Positions 27,444 through 36,172 of a stretch of 64,000 nt of DNA are shown piece after piece. Within the stretch, counting starts at the first letter, position 1. Every line of letters begins with the position of its first letter. The stretch spans positions 16,721-80,720 of the forward strand of contig DATMGK010000054.1 in the NCBI GenBank assembly GCA_035555595.1, in the 5' to 3' direction. Under the pieces are notes generated by a model that ran no database searches, was not told the DNA's origin, and saw only the letters and a list, made by a program, of their open reading frames with translations. This DNA is from Croceibacterium_A sp035555595 (GTDB taxonomy: Bacteria; Pseudomonadota; Alphaproteobacteria; Sphingomonadales; Sphingomonadaceae). The position numbers and the translations under genes are program-made.

Positions 27444-29549
27444 TTACTCGCTGCGGCCCCAGTCCTCGTTGGCACGGGCGATCAGGTAAGTGTGGATCGC
27501 CTCTGCATCTTCCGGCTTCAGGATATCGCCGAAACTGGCCATGCCCTTTTCCGTGTAGAGCCCTTTCAACACGATATCGTTGAATTTCGCATGGGTATCG
27601 CGCGTCATATGCCGCAGGTCCTTGACCCCGCCGATGGCGTTGCGGCCGTGGCACAGGGCACAGGTATCCGCGAACAGCTGCATACCGCGTGAAATCTCCG
27701 CCTCGGTGCCGCGCAAGGCAGGGGGCGGCTGGACCGCTTCCTTTTCCGCAAGGGCGGGCAACTGGACATTGCCGTCCAGCCTGAACACCAGCAGGCGCGC
27801 CGAAGCACGGGGCAATTCGATCCCGGCGCTCTGTTCGATCTGGGCCGCACCGCCGCCCCAGCCCGCGTTGACGGCGATATATTGCACACCATCCAGCATA
27901 TAGGTGATGCCACCGCCGACAGGCGCGCTCTGCGTCGGGTATTCCCACAGCACCTCGCCCGTGCGCGCGTTGAAGGCGGCGAAGGTCTGCTTGGTCGTGC
28001 CTTCAAACACCAGATCGCTGGCGGTAACGAACACGCCGCCATTGCCATGGCGCGGCAGCGGCACCTGCCAGGCGACCCGCTGGTTCACAGGGTCCCAGGC
28101 GGTCAGCATCGCCTTTTCCAGCTTGTTCGCCTCTTCCATCAGCGTGGCGCGCTTGCGCCCGGCTTCACCGGTATATCCGCCCCAGCCGCTGTTCGAACGG
28201 CGGGGCTGCGGCGTCCATCCGGGCTGGACCGCATAGACGAAAGCGGACTGATAGGCGGGGAAATAGGCAAGGCCCGTGCGCGGGCTGAACGCCATCGGGA
28301 ACCAGTTATGCGCCCCGCCCGGCCCCGGCGCGACCAGCGCGGGATCGGTGGTGTAGCGCACCCGGTCACTGGTGATCGGCCGGCCCTTGGCGTCGAAGCC
28401 TTCGTTCCAGTTCTGGAATACATGCGCCCCGGCAGAGATGAACTCGCCAGTCGCGCGATCAAGGACGTAGAAGAACCCGTTCTTCGGCGCCTGCATCAGC
28501 ACCTTGCGCTCGCGGCCATCGATCTGGAGATCGGCGCTGATCATCGACTGGGTGCAGGTCCAGTCCCATTCCTCGCCCGGGTTCATCTGGTAATGCCAGG
28601 CGTAGCTGCCATCATCGGCGTGAAGCGCGACGATCGAACAGACGAACAGATTGTCGCCTTCGTTGTTGGATCGGTAATAGCGGGCGTGCGGCACCGAATT
28701 GCCGGTGCCGATGTAGACCAGCTTCAGTTCCGGGTCATAGGCGATGGAATCCCACGGGTTCGCTCCACCGCCCAGCTGTTTCCACATCCCCTCGGTCGAC
28801 CAGGTCTCACGCACCCAGCTCATCACCGGATCGCTTGCCTCGCCATCCGGACCCTTCGCCGGGTCGCCGGGGGTGAGGTAGAACTTCCACAGCTTCTCGC
28901 CGGTATCGGCATCATAGGCCGCCGCGAAACCACGCACACCCAGATCGCCGCCGGACTGGCCGATAACCACCCGCCCGTCGAACACGCGCGGTGCGCCGGT
29001 GATGGAATAGGCGTAATCCGTGTCTTCCGGATAAGTGCGCGTGCTCCACACCGGTTTACCGGTGGCCTTGTCCAGTCCGATCAGCCGCCCATCGAGCGTG
29101 GCGATGATGATCTTGTCGCCCCACATCGCCAGTCCGCGCGCGACGGGTTCGCAACATGCCAGCCGCGCTACTTCGCGGGGAACTTCCGGGTCATAGGTCC
29201 ACAGCCGTTTGCCGGTCCGCGCGTCGTAAGCGATCGTCACGTTGAACGGCAGAATGTTGTAGAGCACGCCGTCGGAATAGATCGGCGTCGCTTCCACGCC
29301 CCGGAACGTGTCAAGATCGTCAAACCACGCGAGGCCGAGGCGCGAGACGTTGCTGGCGTCGATCTGCGTCAGCGGGCTGTATCGCTGCGCCGTATAGTCA
29401 CGCCCGTCACTGGGCCAGTCCCCCGCGGCGGGGGCGGCCAGCGGATCGGTCGAGGCGGTATTTCCCGCGGGCGTCTGGGTGCCCGCCACGCAGGCGGCCA
29501 GCATCGCAAGCGCGCCAGCGAGCGCAACGGTTCGGCTTCGAAGGGTCAT
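27444..29549 (-). CDS. PQQ-dependent quinohaemoprotein alcohol dehydrogenase (lipoprotein-type signal)
   Basis: The 701-residue protein has an eight-bladed propeller with repeats of W-docking motifs, the vicinal Cys pair LACCEPV that contacts PQQ, GTGNS and the catalytic-Asp region PGEEWDWT. A C-terminal cytochrome c domain has CALCH, with Met in KGMASFGDIL as likely axial ligand. This is the type II alcohol dehydrogenase design that oxidises alcohols or aldehydes in the periplasm. The signal ends LAACVAG with Cys20 in a lipobox, so it may be membrane-tethered. It starts in the stop codon of the upstream SnoaL-like gene (TGATG). It resembles the protein at 36169-38244. No pqq synthesis genes are in the window. 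Confidence 0.92.
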   Translation of the reverse strand: MTLRSRTVALAGALAMLAACVAGTQTPAGNTASTDPLAAPAAGDWPSDGRDYTAQRYSPLTQIDASNVSRLGLAWFDDLDTFRGVEATPIYSDGVLYNILPFNVTIAYDARTGKRLWTYDPEVPREVARLACCEPVARGLAMWGDKIIIATLDGRLIGLDKATGKPVWSTRTYPEDTDYAYSITGAPRVFDGRVVIGQSGGDLGVRGFAAAYDADTGEKLWKFYLTPGDPAKGPDGEASDPVMSWVRETWSTEGMWKQLGGGANPWDSIAYDPELKLVYIGTGNSVPHARYYRSNNEGDNLFVCSIVALHADDGSYAWHYQMNPGEEWDWTCTQSMISADLQIDGRERKVLMQAPKNGFFYVLDRATGEFISAGAHVFQNWNEGFDAKGRPITSDRVRYTTDPALVAPGPGGAHNWFPMAFSPRTGLAYFPAYQSAFVYAVQPGWTPQPRRSNSGWGGYTGEAGRKRATLMEEANKLEKAMLTAWDPVNQRVAWQVPLPRHGNGGVFVTASDLVFEGTTKQTFAAFNARTGEVLWEYPTQSAPVGGGITYMLDGVQYIAVNAGWGGGAAQIEQSAGIELPRASARLLVFRLDGNVQLPALAEKEAVQPPPALRGTEAEISRGMQLFADTCALCHGRNAIGGVKDLRHMTRDTHAKFNDIVLKGLYTEKGMASFGDILKPEDAEAIHTYLIARANEDWGRSE

Positions 29550-30343
29550 CAGTTCCTCGGCGGTTCGGCAATCGGCTGCGTTCCATCGACCAGCCGGCCG
29601 ACGGTCAGGGACTGGGCTTGTTCTGCCGTCCCCGGTGGGCGGTGATAGGCGCCGACTTCTCCCCTGTCAGGGATGAATGCCTCGCCCGTCACAGGGTTGG
29701 GATAGTGGAACGGCACGATGTAATAGGCCGGATAGGTCAGATAGACCGTGCTGGGCGGAAGATCCGGCGGCGGATCGAACTTGTCGGGCCAGGTATTGTT
29801 GAGGGCGTTTTTGCCCCACCCCTCCCAACTGGTGTACATCGTGAAAGGTCCAGACAGGCGGCTGATCCGCCACACGCCGTCCGCGCCTTTTTCATAGGCG
29901 TTTTCGTATAGCGGCAGACCCCAGCCCCCGTTGCTCATCACATAGGCGCGGCTGCGGACCCAGCCGGTCTTACCGTCCGCCGAAATGTCGGGGATCGGCT
30001 GGAACTGCATGTGATTGGCCAGCACATTGGGCTTCGCGCCGTCAGGACCGAAAGCCGTCTGCATATATTCCAGCACGCGATGCTTGCCCAGGAACAGGCC
30101 CTTGCCGCCGATCTCCAGCGTCGCATCATCGGTGAACAGTTCCGAAAGCTGGGTCCACTGGCCCTTGTCGACGAAGTAGCCATAGGTGCGCTGTAGCCGC
30201 TCTATGGCGTTCATGTCCTCGAGCCGCGTGATCCGCGCGTCCAGTTCAGCCAGTTCCTCCGCACTTTGCGCGAAGGAGGGGATTGAGGCGGTGGCGGCGA
30301 CGGTGGCAAGCAGAGCCGCTGCGAAAGCTAGTCCGTTTCTCAT
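29549..30343 (-). CDS. Secreted SnoaL-like (NTF2-fold) protein
   Basis: The 264-residue protein has a signal peptide (MRNGLAFAAALLATVAATAS, cleavage after SFA). An NTF2-like fold follows: LEDMNAIERLQRTYGYFVDKGQWTQLSELFTDDATLEIGGKGLFLGK is typical of SnoaL-like domains, which include polyketide cyclases, dehydratases and hydroxylases. The C-terminal ~90 residues are Pro- and Tyr-rich (PAYYIVPFHYPNPVTG). The same tail is seen in the upstream tandem protein. It overlaps both neighbours (ATGA above, TGATG below), so it is in one operon with the PQQ enzyme. The role is unknown: it may be an isomerase, dehydratase or carrier for the dehydrogenase product. Confidence 0.85.
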   Translation of the reverse strand: MRNGLAFAAALLATVAATASIPSFAQSAEELAELDARITRLEDMNAIERLQRTYGYFVDKGQWTQLSELFTDDATLEIGGKGLFLGKHRVLEYMQTAFGPDGAKPNVLANHMQFQPIPDISADGKTGWVRSRAYVMSNGGWGLPLYENAYEKGADGVWRISRLSGPFTMYTSWEGWGKNALNNTWPDKFDPPPDLPPSTVYLTYPAYYIVPFHYPNPVTGEAFIPDRGEVGAYHRPPGTAEQAQSLTVGRLVDGTQPIAEPPRN

Positions 30344-31665
30344 TGACGCCCCACCACGTTGTCGGCCGGCTGCGGAATGTCTTTCAGCGACTGGCCAGTT
30401 ACCGGATGATCGAAGCTGAACGGCGGGATGTAGGCTGCCGGATAGGATCGATAGAGTTCCGTAGGCGGCTTGTCCGGCGGGAACAGCGCGCTCTGCCCGT
30501 CCATCGGCAGGGCGCCGCGCGCGAAACCCACGTCATAATCCGTCTGCGCGGTTACGTAGAAATGCAGGCTGTCGAACTTCCACGCGCTGCCTTCCTTCAC
30601 ATAGCGGTTTTCGTAGATGCCAACGCCCCACACACCGTTCGCCCCGGGCTCGGAAAGCATGACCATGCCCTGCCAGCGGCCAGTGGCCGTCCTGCCATCA
30701 GGCGCGACGACCACGATCGGCTGCAGCATCATGTGGTTGTTCAGATAGCCACGTCCCAGCCCCTGCGGCCCGAACAGCAGCATGGACCGGCGGATGCGGT
30801 CGCGGCCGATGTAAACGCCATGCTGGCCGTATTCGAAGCTGCCGCCACTCGCGAACAATTCGGATGCGCGATCCCACAGGCCCTTGTCGAAATAGAACCC
30901 GAACATCGCGGTCAGGTTTTCGATCTCCGCCTGATCTTCCAGCCGCGCCACGCGATTTTCGTAAGGGGCCAGCGCACCGCCCACTGCGCGAACGCGCGGG
31001 CGAACCTCGGCATGGAACGGCGGCACGTTCGTTTCCGGGAATGGGCGGTAATCGGCGGTGGAAGGCCGGTCCGGCGCGAAATTCACTGAGGCGTCGCTCC
31101 GCGCGACGCCTTCACCTGGCTGCAACCGGGCCCAACCCTTCTCGTAAGGGACCACGAAGTTGACGTAGAGGTGCAGGGCCTTGATCTTCCAGACCCCGCC
31201 TTCCTTCACATAAGTATTCTCGTAAATGCCGTCGCGCCATTCGGCGTGCTTCTTGTACTGGCCCAGCATTCCCTGATCGCGCCAGCGGGCGCTGGCGCTC
31301 ATGCCGTCAGCGGCGACCGTGACCGCGGGTTGCAGCGTGATCCATTCATTGAGCTGACCGTAGATCAGCCCTTCCTGCCCGCCGTGCAACCGGCGCAGAT
31401 ATTCCGCGATGCGCGCCTTCTGATAGACGCCGTCCAGCCCGATTTCGATCGTGCCGTCATCGGCAAACAGGGCGGCCGCCTGATCCCACAGGCCGCGATC
31501 GACGTAATAGCCGAAGGCGCGCTGCAGCTTCAGCACAGCCCGCGTACCTTCCAGCCGTTCGACCCGCAGGGTGAGTTCAGAAACGCCGGCATCGGCCCTT
31601 TGCGCCAGTGCAGGAACCGGCGCGGCCAGCAGGACCGCCGCCAGCAAGGCGGCTCGCAGTGTCAT
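30340..31665 (-). CDS. Secreted tandem SnoaL-like protein
   Basis: The 441-residue protein has a signal peptide (MTLRAALLAAVLLAAPVPALAQ) and two NTF2-like domains. The first begins VLKLQRAFGYYVDRGLWDQAAALFADDGTIEIG and the second IENLTAMFGFYFDKGLWDRASELFASGGSFEYG. Each is followed by a Y-P-P-F-rich tail (NVPPFHAEV, AYIPPFSFDHPVTG). It is thus a duplication-fusion of the single-domain neighbour. ATG 31665 starts the signal peptide; the longer frame upstream adds a non-signal stretch. The 3' end overlaps the next gene (ATGA). Function not known. Confidence 0.85.
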   Translation of the reverse strand: MTLRAALLAAVLLAAPVPALAQRADAGVSELTLRVERLEGTRAVLKLQRAFGYYVDRGLWDQAAALFADDGTIEIGLDGVYQKARIAEYLRRLHGGQEGLIYGQLNEWITLQPAVTVAADGMSASARWRDQGMLGQYKKHAEWRDGIYENTYVKEGGVWKIKALHLYVNFVVPYEKGWARLQPGEGVARSDASVNFAPDRPSTADYRPFPETNVPPFHAEVRPRVRAVGGALAPYENRVARLEDQAEIENLTAMFGFYFDKGLWDRASELFASGGSFEYGQHGVYIGRDRIRRSMLLFGPQGLGRGYLNNHMMLQPIVVVAPDGRTATGRWQGMVMLSEPGANGVWGVGIYENRYVKEGSAWKFDSLHFYVTAQTDYDVGFARGALPMDGQSALFPPDKPPTELYRSYPAAYIPPFSFDHPVTGQSLKDIPQPADNVVGRQ

Positions 31666-31806
31666 TCGATTGTCCCCTCTTCCCACGTCGTCGTGCGATT
31701 TGCGCCCATGATAGAGCGCGACGCGGCGGTGAGAAGCCCCAATCGAAATCAATCGATTGCCATTGTGAAGGACCAGCGGCCACCGGAAGCCGCCCCGTCC
31801 CCGCCA

Positions 31807-32733
31807 TCAGGTGGCGATGCCGATCGTACTGGTCGCGGTGTAACCATCCGTCACCGATCCGGCCATGGTCAGCGTCATCACCGCCATCTGCGCCGCCGTG
31901 TTGTCGGCGAATATGCCGTCACTGGCCAGCGAAACCCGATTATAGGCCGAAACGCTCGCCTGATAGGCGCTGGTGGCATAGACTTCCGCGCATTGCGCCT
32001 GCGGCATTGCGAATTGCGAGATGAGCACGGCGTAACGGCCCGATGTCGCATTCGTCTGGCTGGAGAACACCTCGAAATGGATGTGCGGCCAGCGGCCTGA
32101 ATAGCAGCCCGGAAACACGGTGGTGAAAGTCACCTGCCCGTTGGCGTCCGTCACCTGAACGCCGCGCAGATAGCTTTCGGTGGGCAGGTTATAGAGCGAA
32201 TAGGCGCCATCCTTGTCACACTGCCAGATATAGACGGCGTATCCCTGCAGCGGTGTGCAGCCATTGTTGGCATCGACCAGCGTCAGCGTCAGCCGCGTCT
32301 CCACGCCGGTAGCGACCGTGGTGGACGATCCGACGAAGCTGGACCGGATATCGCTGCGGACGACGCCCAGCGAAGTCAGCGCGTTGGAAGTGATACCGGC
32401 GGAACTGTTGGTCCCGTCGCCGGGATAGGGGCCATTTGTCTCGCTGGCCGGAACGGTGCACGCCGCGGTCGAACCCGGGGATGGCGTGGGGGTCGCGCTT
32501 GACGATGGGGTGGGGGTCGGTGTGACGGTTCCGCTCCCACTGCCCGACGAGGACGAGGATGGCGAACCGCCTCCACCGCAGCCAGCCAGAAGGGCGCCGC
32601 CGCCCACGCTGCCAAGCCATGCCAGCGCCCGCCGCCGGCCCAGCCGCAAATGGTCAATACGTTCGATATCTTCGAGAAGCCCGTGCCCATGTGAGGCGGG
32701 TGAATTGGATGAGGTAGTGGTCAAGCCCTTCAC
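31807..32733 (-). CDS. Exported intradiol-ring-cleavage dioxygenase-like lipoprotein
   Basis: The 308-residue protein begins at GTG 32733. A Tat-like motif GRRRALAWLG (residues 32-41) leads to a lipobox LLAGC with Cys52. A low-complexity Ser/Gly/Thr/Pro linker of about 40 residues follows, then a protocatechuate 3,4-dioxygenase-type beta-sandwich (SETNGPYPGDG, YAVYIWQCDKDGAYSLYN). The non-haem iron ligands look intact: Tyr in the GAYSLY region, Tyr in GCYSGRW, and the two His of WPHIHF. It probably cleaves a catechol-type ring, or a related diol, on the cell surface or in the periplasm. Real activity is untested, since exported members of this family are poorly understood. Confidence 0.82.
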   Translation of the reverse strand: MKGLTTTSSNSPASHGHGLLEDIERIDHLRLGRRRALAWLGSVGGGALLAGCGGGGSPSSSSSGSGSGTVTPTPTPSSSATPTPSPGSTAACTVPASETNGPYPGDGTNSSAGITSNALTSLGVVRSDIRSSFVGSSTTVATGVETRLTLTLVDANNGCTPLQGYAVYIWQCDKDGAYSLYNLPTESYLRGVQVTDANGQVTFTTVFPGCYSGRWPHIHFEVFSSQTNATSGRYAVLISQFAMPQAQCAEVYATSAYQASVSAYNRVSLASDGIFADNTAAQMAVMTLTMAGSVTDGYTATSTIGIAT

Positions 32734-32831
32734 TCCACAAATGAAGGACGCCGCCCTGTGCGCTTACACTTATGGCAGCATCCGCCTCCCTCAACGCTGC
32801 CCGCAAACAATTCCTTCGCAGCGTTCTCTTA

Positions 32832-34433
32832 CTACGCCTGAAACCGCCGAAGGCTTCCGCCGTCCGCTATCACCTCGCGGGCGCAATTGTGGCCCGGTGC
32901 GCCAGTTACTCCGCCGCCGGGATGGGTGCCTGCACCACACATGTAGAGTCCGCCGACAGGGCCGCGATAGCTGCCGTGGCCAAGCATCGGGCGGGCAGAC
33001 CACAACTGATCCGGCGTCATCCGGCCATGCATGATATCGCCACCGGCAAGGCCAAACTTGCGCTCCAGCCCCTTGGGCGAAAGCACCTGCCGTCCGATGA
33101 TCGAGGCGCGGAATCCGGGGGCATGGGCTTCCACCGTGTCGATCACCGTGTCGGCAGCCGCATCCTCTTCCGCATCCCAGTCACGCCCGTCCGGCAGTTC
33201 GGGCGCGAACTGCTGGCAGAACAGGCTGGCGACATGCAGGCCCGGTGGCGCAAGGCTGTCATCCACGGTGGAGGGGATCAGCATCTCAACGATCGGTTGC
33301 CTTGACCAGCCGTGCCGCTTCGCATCGATGAAGGCACGATCCATGTAATCCAGCGTCGGGGCGATGATGATGCCGGATTGATGGTGCTCCCCCGGCTCGG
33401 GCAGGCAATTGAAGCGCGGCAACTCGCTGAGCGCCACATTCATTCGAAAGGTGCCCGAACCGGCCTGATAGCCCTTCATCCGGCGGCGAAATCCGGCAGG
33501 TAGATCGGATTCAGCGAACATCCGGTCATAGAGTATCTTCGGCCCGACATTGGCGATGACCCGCAAGGCGGCGATCTCCTCCCCGCTCTCCAGCCGGACG
33601 CCAGCAACCCGGCCGCCATCGACCAGCACCCGCTCCACCGGGCTTTCCAGGCTGATTTCCACACCCGCATCGCGGCAGACCCCTGCCATGATCTGCGTGA
33701 TCGCCCCCATGCCGCCGACGACGTGCCCCCACGCGCCTTTCCTGCCGTTCACCTCGCCAAAGACGTGGTGCAACAGAACATAGGCCGATCCGGGGGTGTC
33801 CGGGCTGGCATAATTGCCCACCACCGCATCGAAACCGAAGGCCGCCTTCACCGCTTCGCTTTCGAACCACTGGCCCAGGAAGCTGGTGGCGGAACCTGCG
33901 AACAAGCCCAACAGGTCGCGCTTCTGTTCCACGCTGAACCGCGCCGCGCCCCGGCTCTGTAGTGCACCCTCGATCAATGTACGCCAGCCCTCGCCCACAT
34001 TCGGCGGCGCCTTGAGCGCGAGATCGCGCAGCACATCAGCCACCGCCTCCAGCGCCTCGTAATAGCCGGGCAACGCTTCCGCATCGCGTGTGGAAAACCT
34101 GCGGAACTCCTCCTGCGTGCGTTCCAGCCCACCCCCCAGCTTCAGGTAGCCGCCATCAGGTTGCGGCAGGAAGTTTGAAATCGGCCGCTCAATCACGCGA
34201 TAGCCGCGATCCGCCAGCCGCATGTCCGCGATCACTTTGGGCTGAAGCAGGCTGACGGTGTAGCTGGCGACGGAATTGCGGAAACCGGGGTGGAATTCCT
34301 CCGTCACCGCCGCGCCGCCCACGATGTCACGCCGTTCCAGCACGCGCACCTTCAGCCCCGCCCGGGCGAGGTAGAAAGCGCAGACGAGGCCGTTGTGCCC
34401 CGCGCCGATGATGATCGCGTCGTATCGCGTCAT
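32832..34433 (-). CDS. FAD-dependent oxidoreductase, phytoene desaturase/PYROXD2-like
   Basis: The 533-residue protein has an N-terminal dinucleotide-binding motif AIIIGAGHNGLVCAFYLARAG and the following VLERRDIVGGAAVTEE. The C-terminal GLYMCGAGTHPGGGVTGAPGHNCA completes the FAD site, as in CrtI/PYROXD2-type flavoproteins. No signal peptide is seen, so it is cytoplasmic, unlike its neighbours. It is the first gene of the minus-strand arm and is divergent from the carotenoid-oxygenase-like gene across 134 bases. It may oxidise a polyene or a hydroaromatic intermediate. The substrate cannot be read from the sequence. Confidence 0.87.
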   Translation of the reverse strand: MTRYDAIIIGAGHNGLVCAFYLARAGLKVRVLERRDIVGGAAVTEEFHPGFRNSVASYTVSLLQPKVIADMRLADRGYRVIERPISNFLPQPDGGYLKLGGGLERTQEEFRRFSTRDAEALPGYYEALEAVADVLRDLALKAPPNVGEGWRTLIEGALQSRGAARFSVEQKRDLLGLFAGSATSFLGQWFESEAVKAAFGFDAVVGNYASPDTPGSAYVLLHHVFGEVNGRKGAWGHVVGGMGAITQIMAGVCRDAGVEISLESPVERVLVDGGRVAGVRLESGEEIAALRVIANVGPKILYDRMFAESDLPAGFRRRMKGYQAGSGTFRMNVALSELPRFNCLPEPGEHHQSGIIIAPTLDYMDRAFIDAKRHGWSRQPIVEMLIPSTVDDSLAPPGLHVASLFCQQFAPELPDGRDWDAEEDAAADTVIDTVEAHAPGFRASIIGRQVLSPKGLERKFGLAGGDIMHGRMTPDQLWSARPMLGHGSYRGPVGGLYMCGAGTHPGGGVTGAPGHNCAREVIADGGSLRRFQA

Positions 34434-34567
34434 TCCGACATCCTAGAGCAGCGGGGGAAGCCGGGAAATGGCGATCGCATGAACCCGCCCCATCCCGGGA
34501 ATCGGTTGTCAAACCTGCGGCCACCGATAATCTGGCGCGATAAGCATAAGACAGGAGAGGCAGGCCA

Positions 34568-36172
34568 ATGGCCGATGGGCAGGGAAAGGCGCCCGGCGCG
34601 ACCGATATGGGTCGGCGCGGGTTTCTGGGGGCAGCGGCGTCACTCGGCACCGGTGCGGCGATAGCCGGTCTGGCGACGCCCGCCATGGCCCGCGCGGCAG
34701 AAGGTTCAGCGCCGCAGGGTCCCGCGCCGCAAGTTGATTTCCCGGATGCGGGCAACCTGTTCGGTGGCGGCGGTCCGCTGGCGAATAACCGCGCCGAAAT
34801 CGACCTGTTCGATTGCGAAGTCGAAGGGCAACTGCCGGCCGGTCTGGACGGCGTGTTCTACCGCGTGGGTCCAGACCCGCAGTATCCCAAGCCGCCGGAA
34901 CATGCCTCTGACATCATGTTCGATGGCGAAGGCCACGTGTCGATGTTCCGCATCAGGGACGGACACGTCGATTACCGCACCCGCTATGCCAAAACCCAGC
35001 GCTGGAAAGCCCAGCACGCCGCACGCCGGTCACTGTTTGGCATGTATCGCAATCCCTTCACCGACGATCCCAGTGTCGAAGGGCTGAGCCGCGGCACCGC
35101 CAACACCCAGCTGTTCCTGCATCACGGCAAGCTGCTGGTGTTCAAGGAAGACAGCCCGCCCGTCTACATGGACCCGCTGACGCTGGAGACGCTGGACGAT
35201 TACTACACCTTCGGCGGCAAGTTGCAGAGCCAGACGCATACCGCCCATCCGAAGATCGATCCGCTGACCGGCGAATACATCAGCTTCGGCTATGAAGCGA
35301 ACGGGCTGCTGTCGAAGGACCTCTTCGTATTCTCCGCCGACAAGGACGGGAACGTGAACTGGTCGGTCACCGTGCAGGCCCCCTATGCCGGAATGATGCA
35401 CGATTTCGTCGTCACCCAGCGCCATATCGTGCTCTATCTGACCAATATGGTGTCGGATATGGACCGCATCCGCGCGGGCGGCGTCCATTTCTCCTACGAT
35501 TCCAAGACGCCCTGTTACATGGGCGTGATGCGCCGGGGCGGTGACGGGAAGGACCTGCGCTGGTTCACCGGGCAGAACCTGTTCTGCACCCACGCGATGG
35601 GCGGCTGGTCCGATGGGGACAAGGTGATCGTCGATTGGGACGGGGGCGAAGGCAACCAGTTCCCGTTCTTCCCCAGCCTGCATGAACCGTTCGATCCGGC
35701 GAAATCGACCGGATATATCCGTCGCTTCACCATCGATCTCTCCAGCCGCAGCAACGACCGTTATCAGACAGAAACGCTGTTTCCCGAAGTCACCGGCATG
35801 CTGGCGCGGCAGGACGACCGCTTCCACACCCTGCCCTATCGCTACGGCTATCTGAACGGCTTTGGCGCGCAGGGCGGCTGGTGGATCATCGACCATCAGG
35901 AAAAGAAGACGCAGCTCGTCTCCGTGCCTGATTACTCGCTGTCGGAAATGACCTTCGTGCCCCGGAAAAAAGATGCGGAGGAAGGCGACGGATACCTGAT
36001 CGGCATCGGCAGCAGCGTAAAGGAAAGCGGCCGGTCCGACCTGATCCTGATCGACACGAAAGATCCCGGTGCCGGGCCGGTCGCACGGGTGAAAATGCCG
36101 TTCAAATGCGTGGGGCAGGTCCACGGTTTCTGGGCGGACGCGAGCGACATTCCCGGGGCCAGTGCTGCGTGA
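34568..36172 (+). CDS. Tat-exported carotenoid/lignostilbene oxygenase family protein
   Basis: The 534-residue protein starts at ATG 34568 with AGGAGAGG upstream. A twin-arginine signal DMGRRGFLGAAASLG (Arg16-Arg17) ends near AMARAAEG. The rest is a seven-bladed carotenoid cleavage oxygenase fold. The four Fe(II)-binding His are likely those in TAHPKIDP, MMHDFVVTQ, CTHAMGGW and QVHGFW. Family members split conjugated double bonds, in carotenoids or in lignin-derived stilbenes. Most known ones are cytoplasmic, so the Tat signal is unusual. The stop overlaps the GTG of the next PQQ gene (GTGA). Confidence 0.9.
   Translation: MADGQGKAPGATDMGRRGFLGAAASLGTGAAIAGLATPAMARAAEGSAPQGPAPQVDFPDAGNLFGGGGPLANNRAEIDLFDCEVEGQLPAGLDGVFYRVGPDPQYPKPPEHASDIMFDGEGHVSMFRIRDGHVDYRTRYAKTQRWKAQHAARRSLFGMYRNPFTDDPSVEGLSRGTANTQLFLHHGKLLVFKEDSPPVYMDPLTLETLDDYYTFGGKLQSQTHTAHPKIDPLTGEYISFGYEANGLLSKDLFVFSADKDGNVNWSVTVQAPYAGMMHDFVVTQRHIVLYLTNMVSDMDRIRAGGVHFSYDSKTPCYMGVMRRGGDGKDLRWFTGQNLFCTHAMGGWSDGDKVIVDWDGGEGNQFPFFPSLHEPFDPAKSTGYIRRFTIDLSSRSNDRYQTETLFPEVTGMLARQDDRFHTLPYRYGYLNGFGAQGGWWIIDHQEKKTQLVSVPDYSLSEMTFVPRKKDAEEGDGYLIGIGSSVKESGRSDLILIDTKDPGAGPVARVKMPFKCVGQVHGFWADASDIPGASAA

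Noticed and set aside
34506..34531. Sigma-70 promoter TTGTCA/GATAAT before the carotenoid-oxygenase-like gene
   Set aside because: Spacing between the two boxes is only 14 bases, too short for a confident call.
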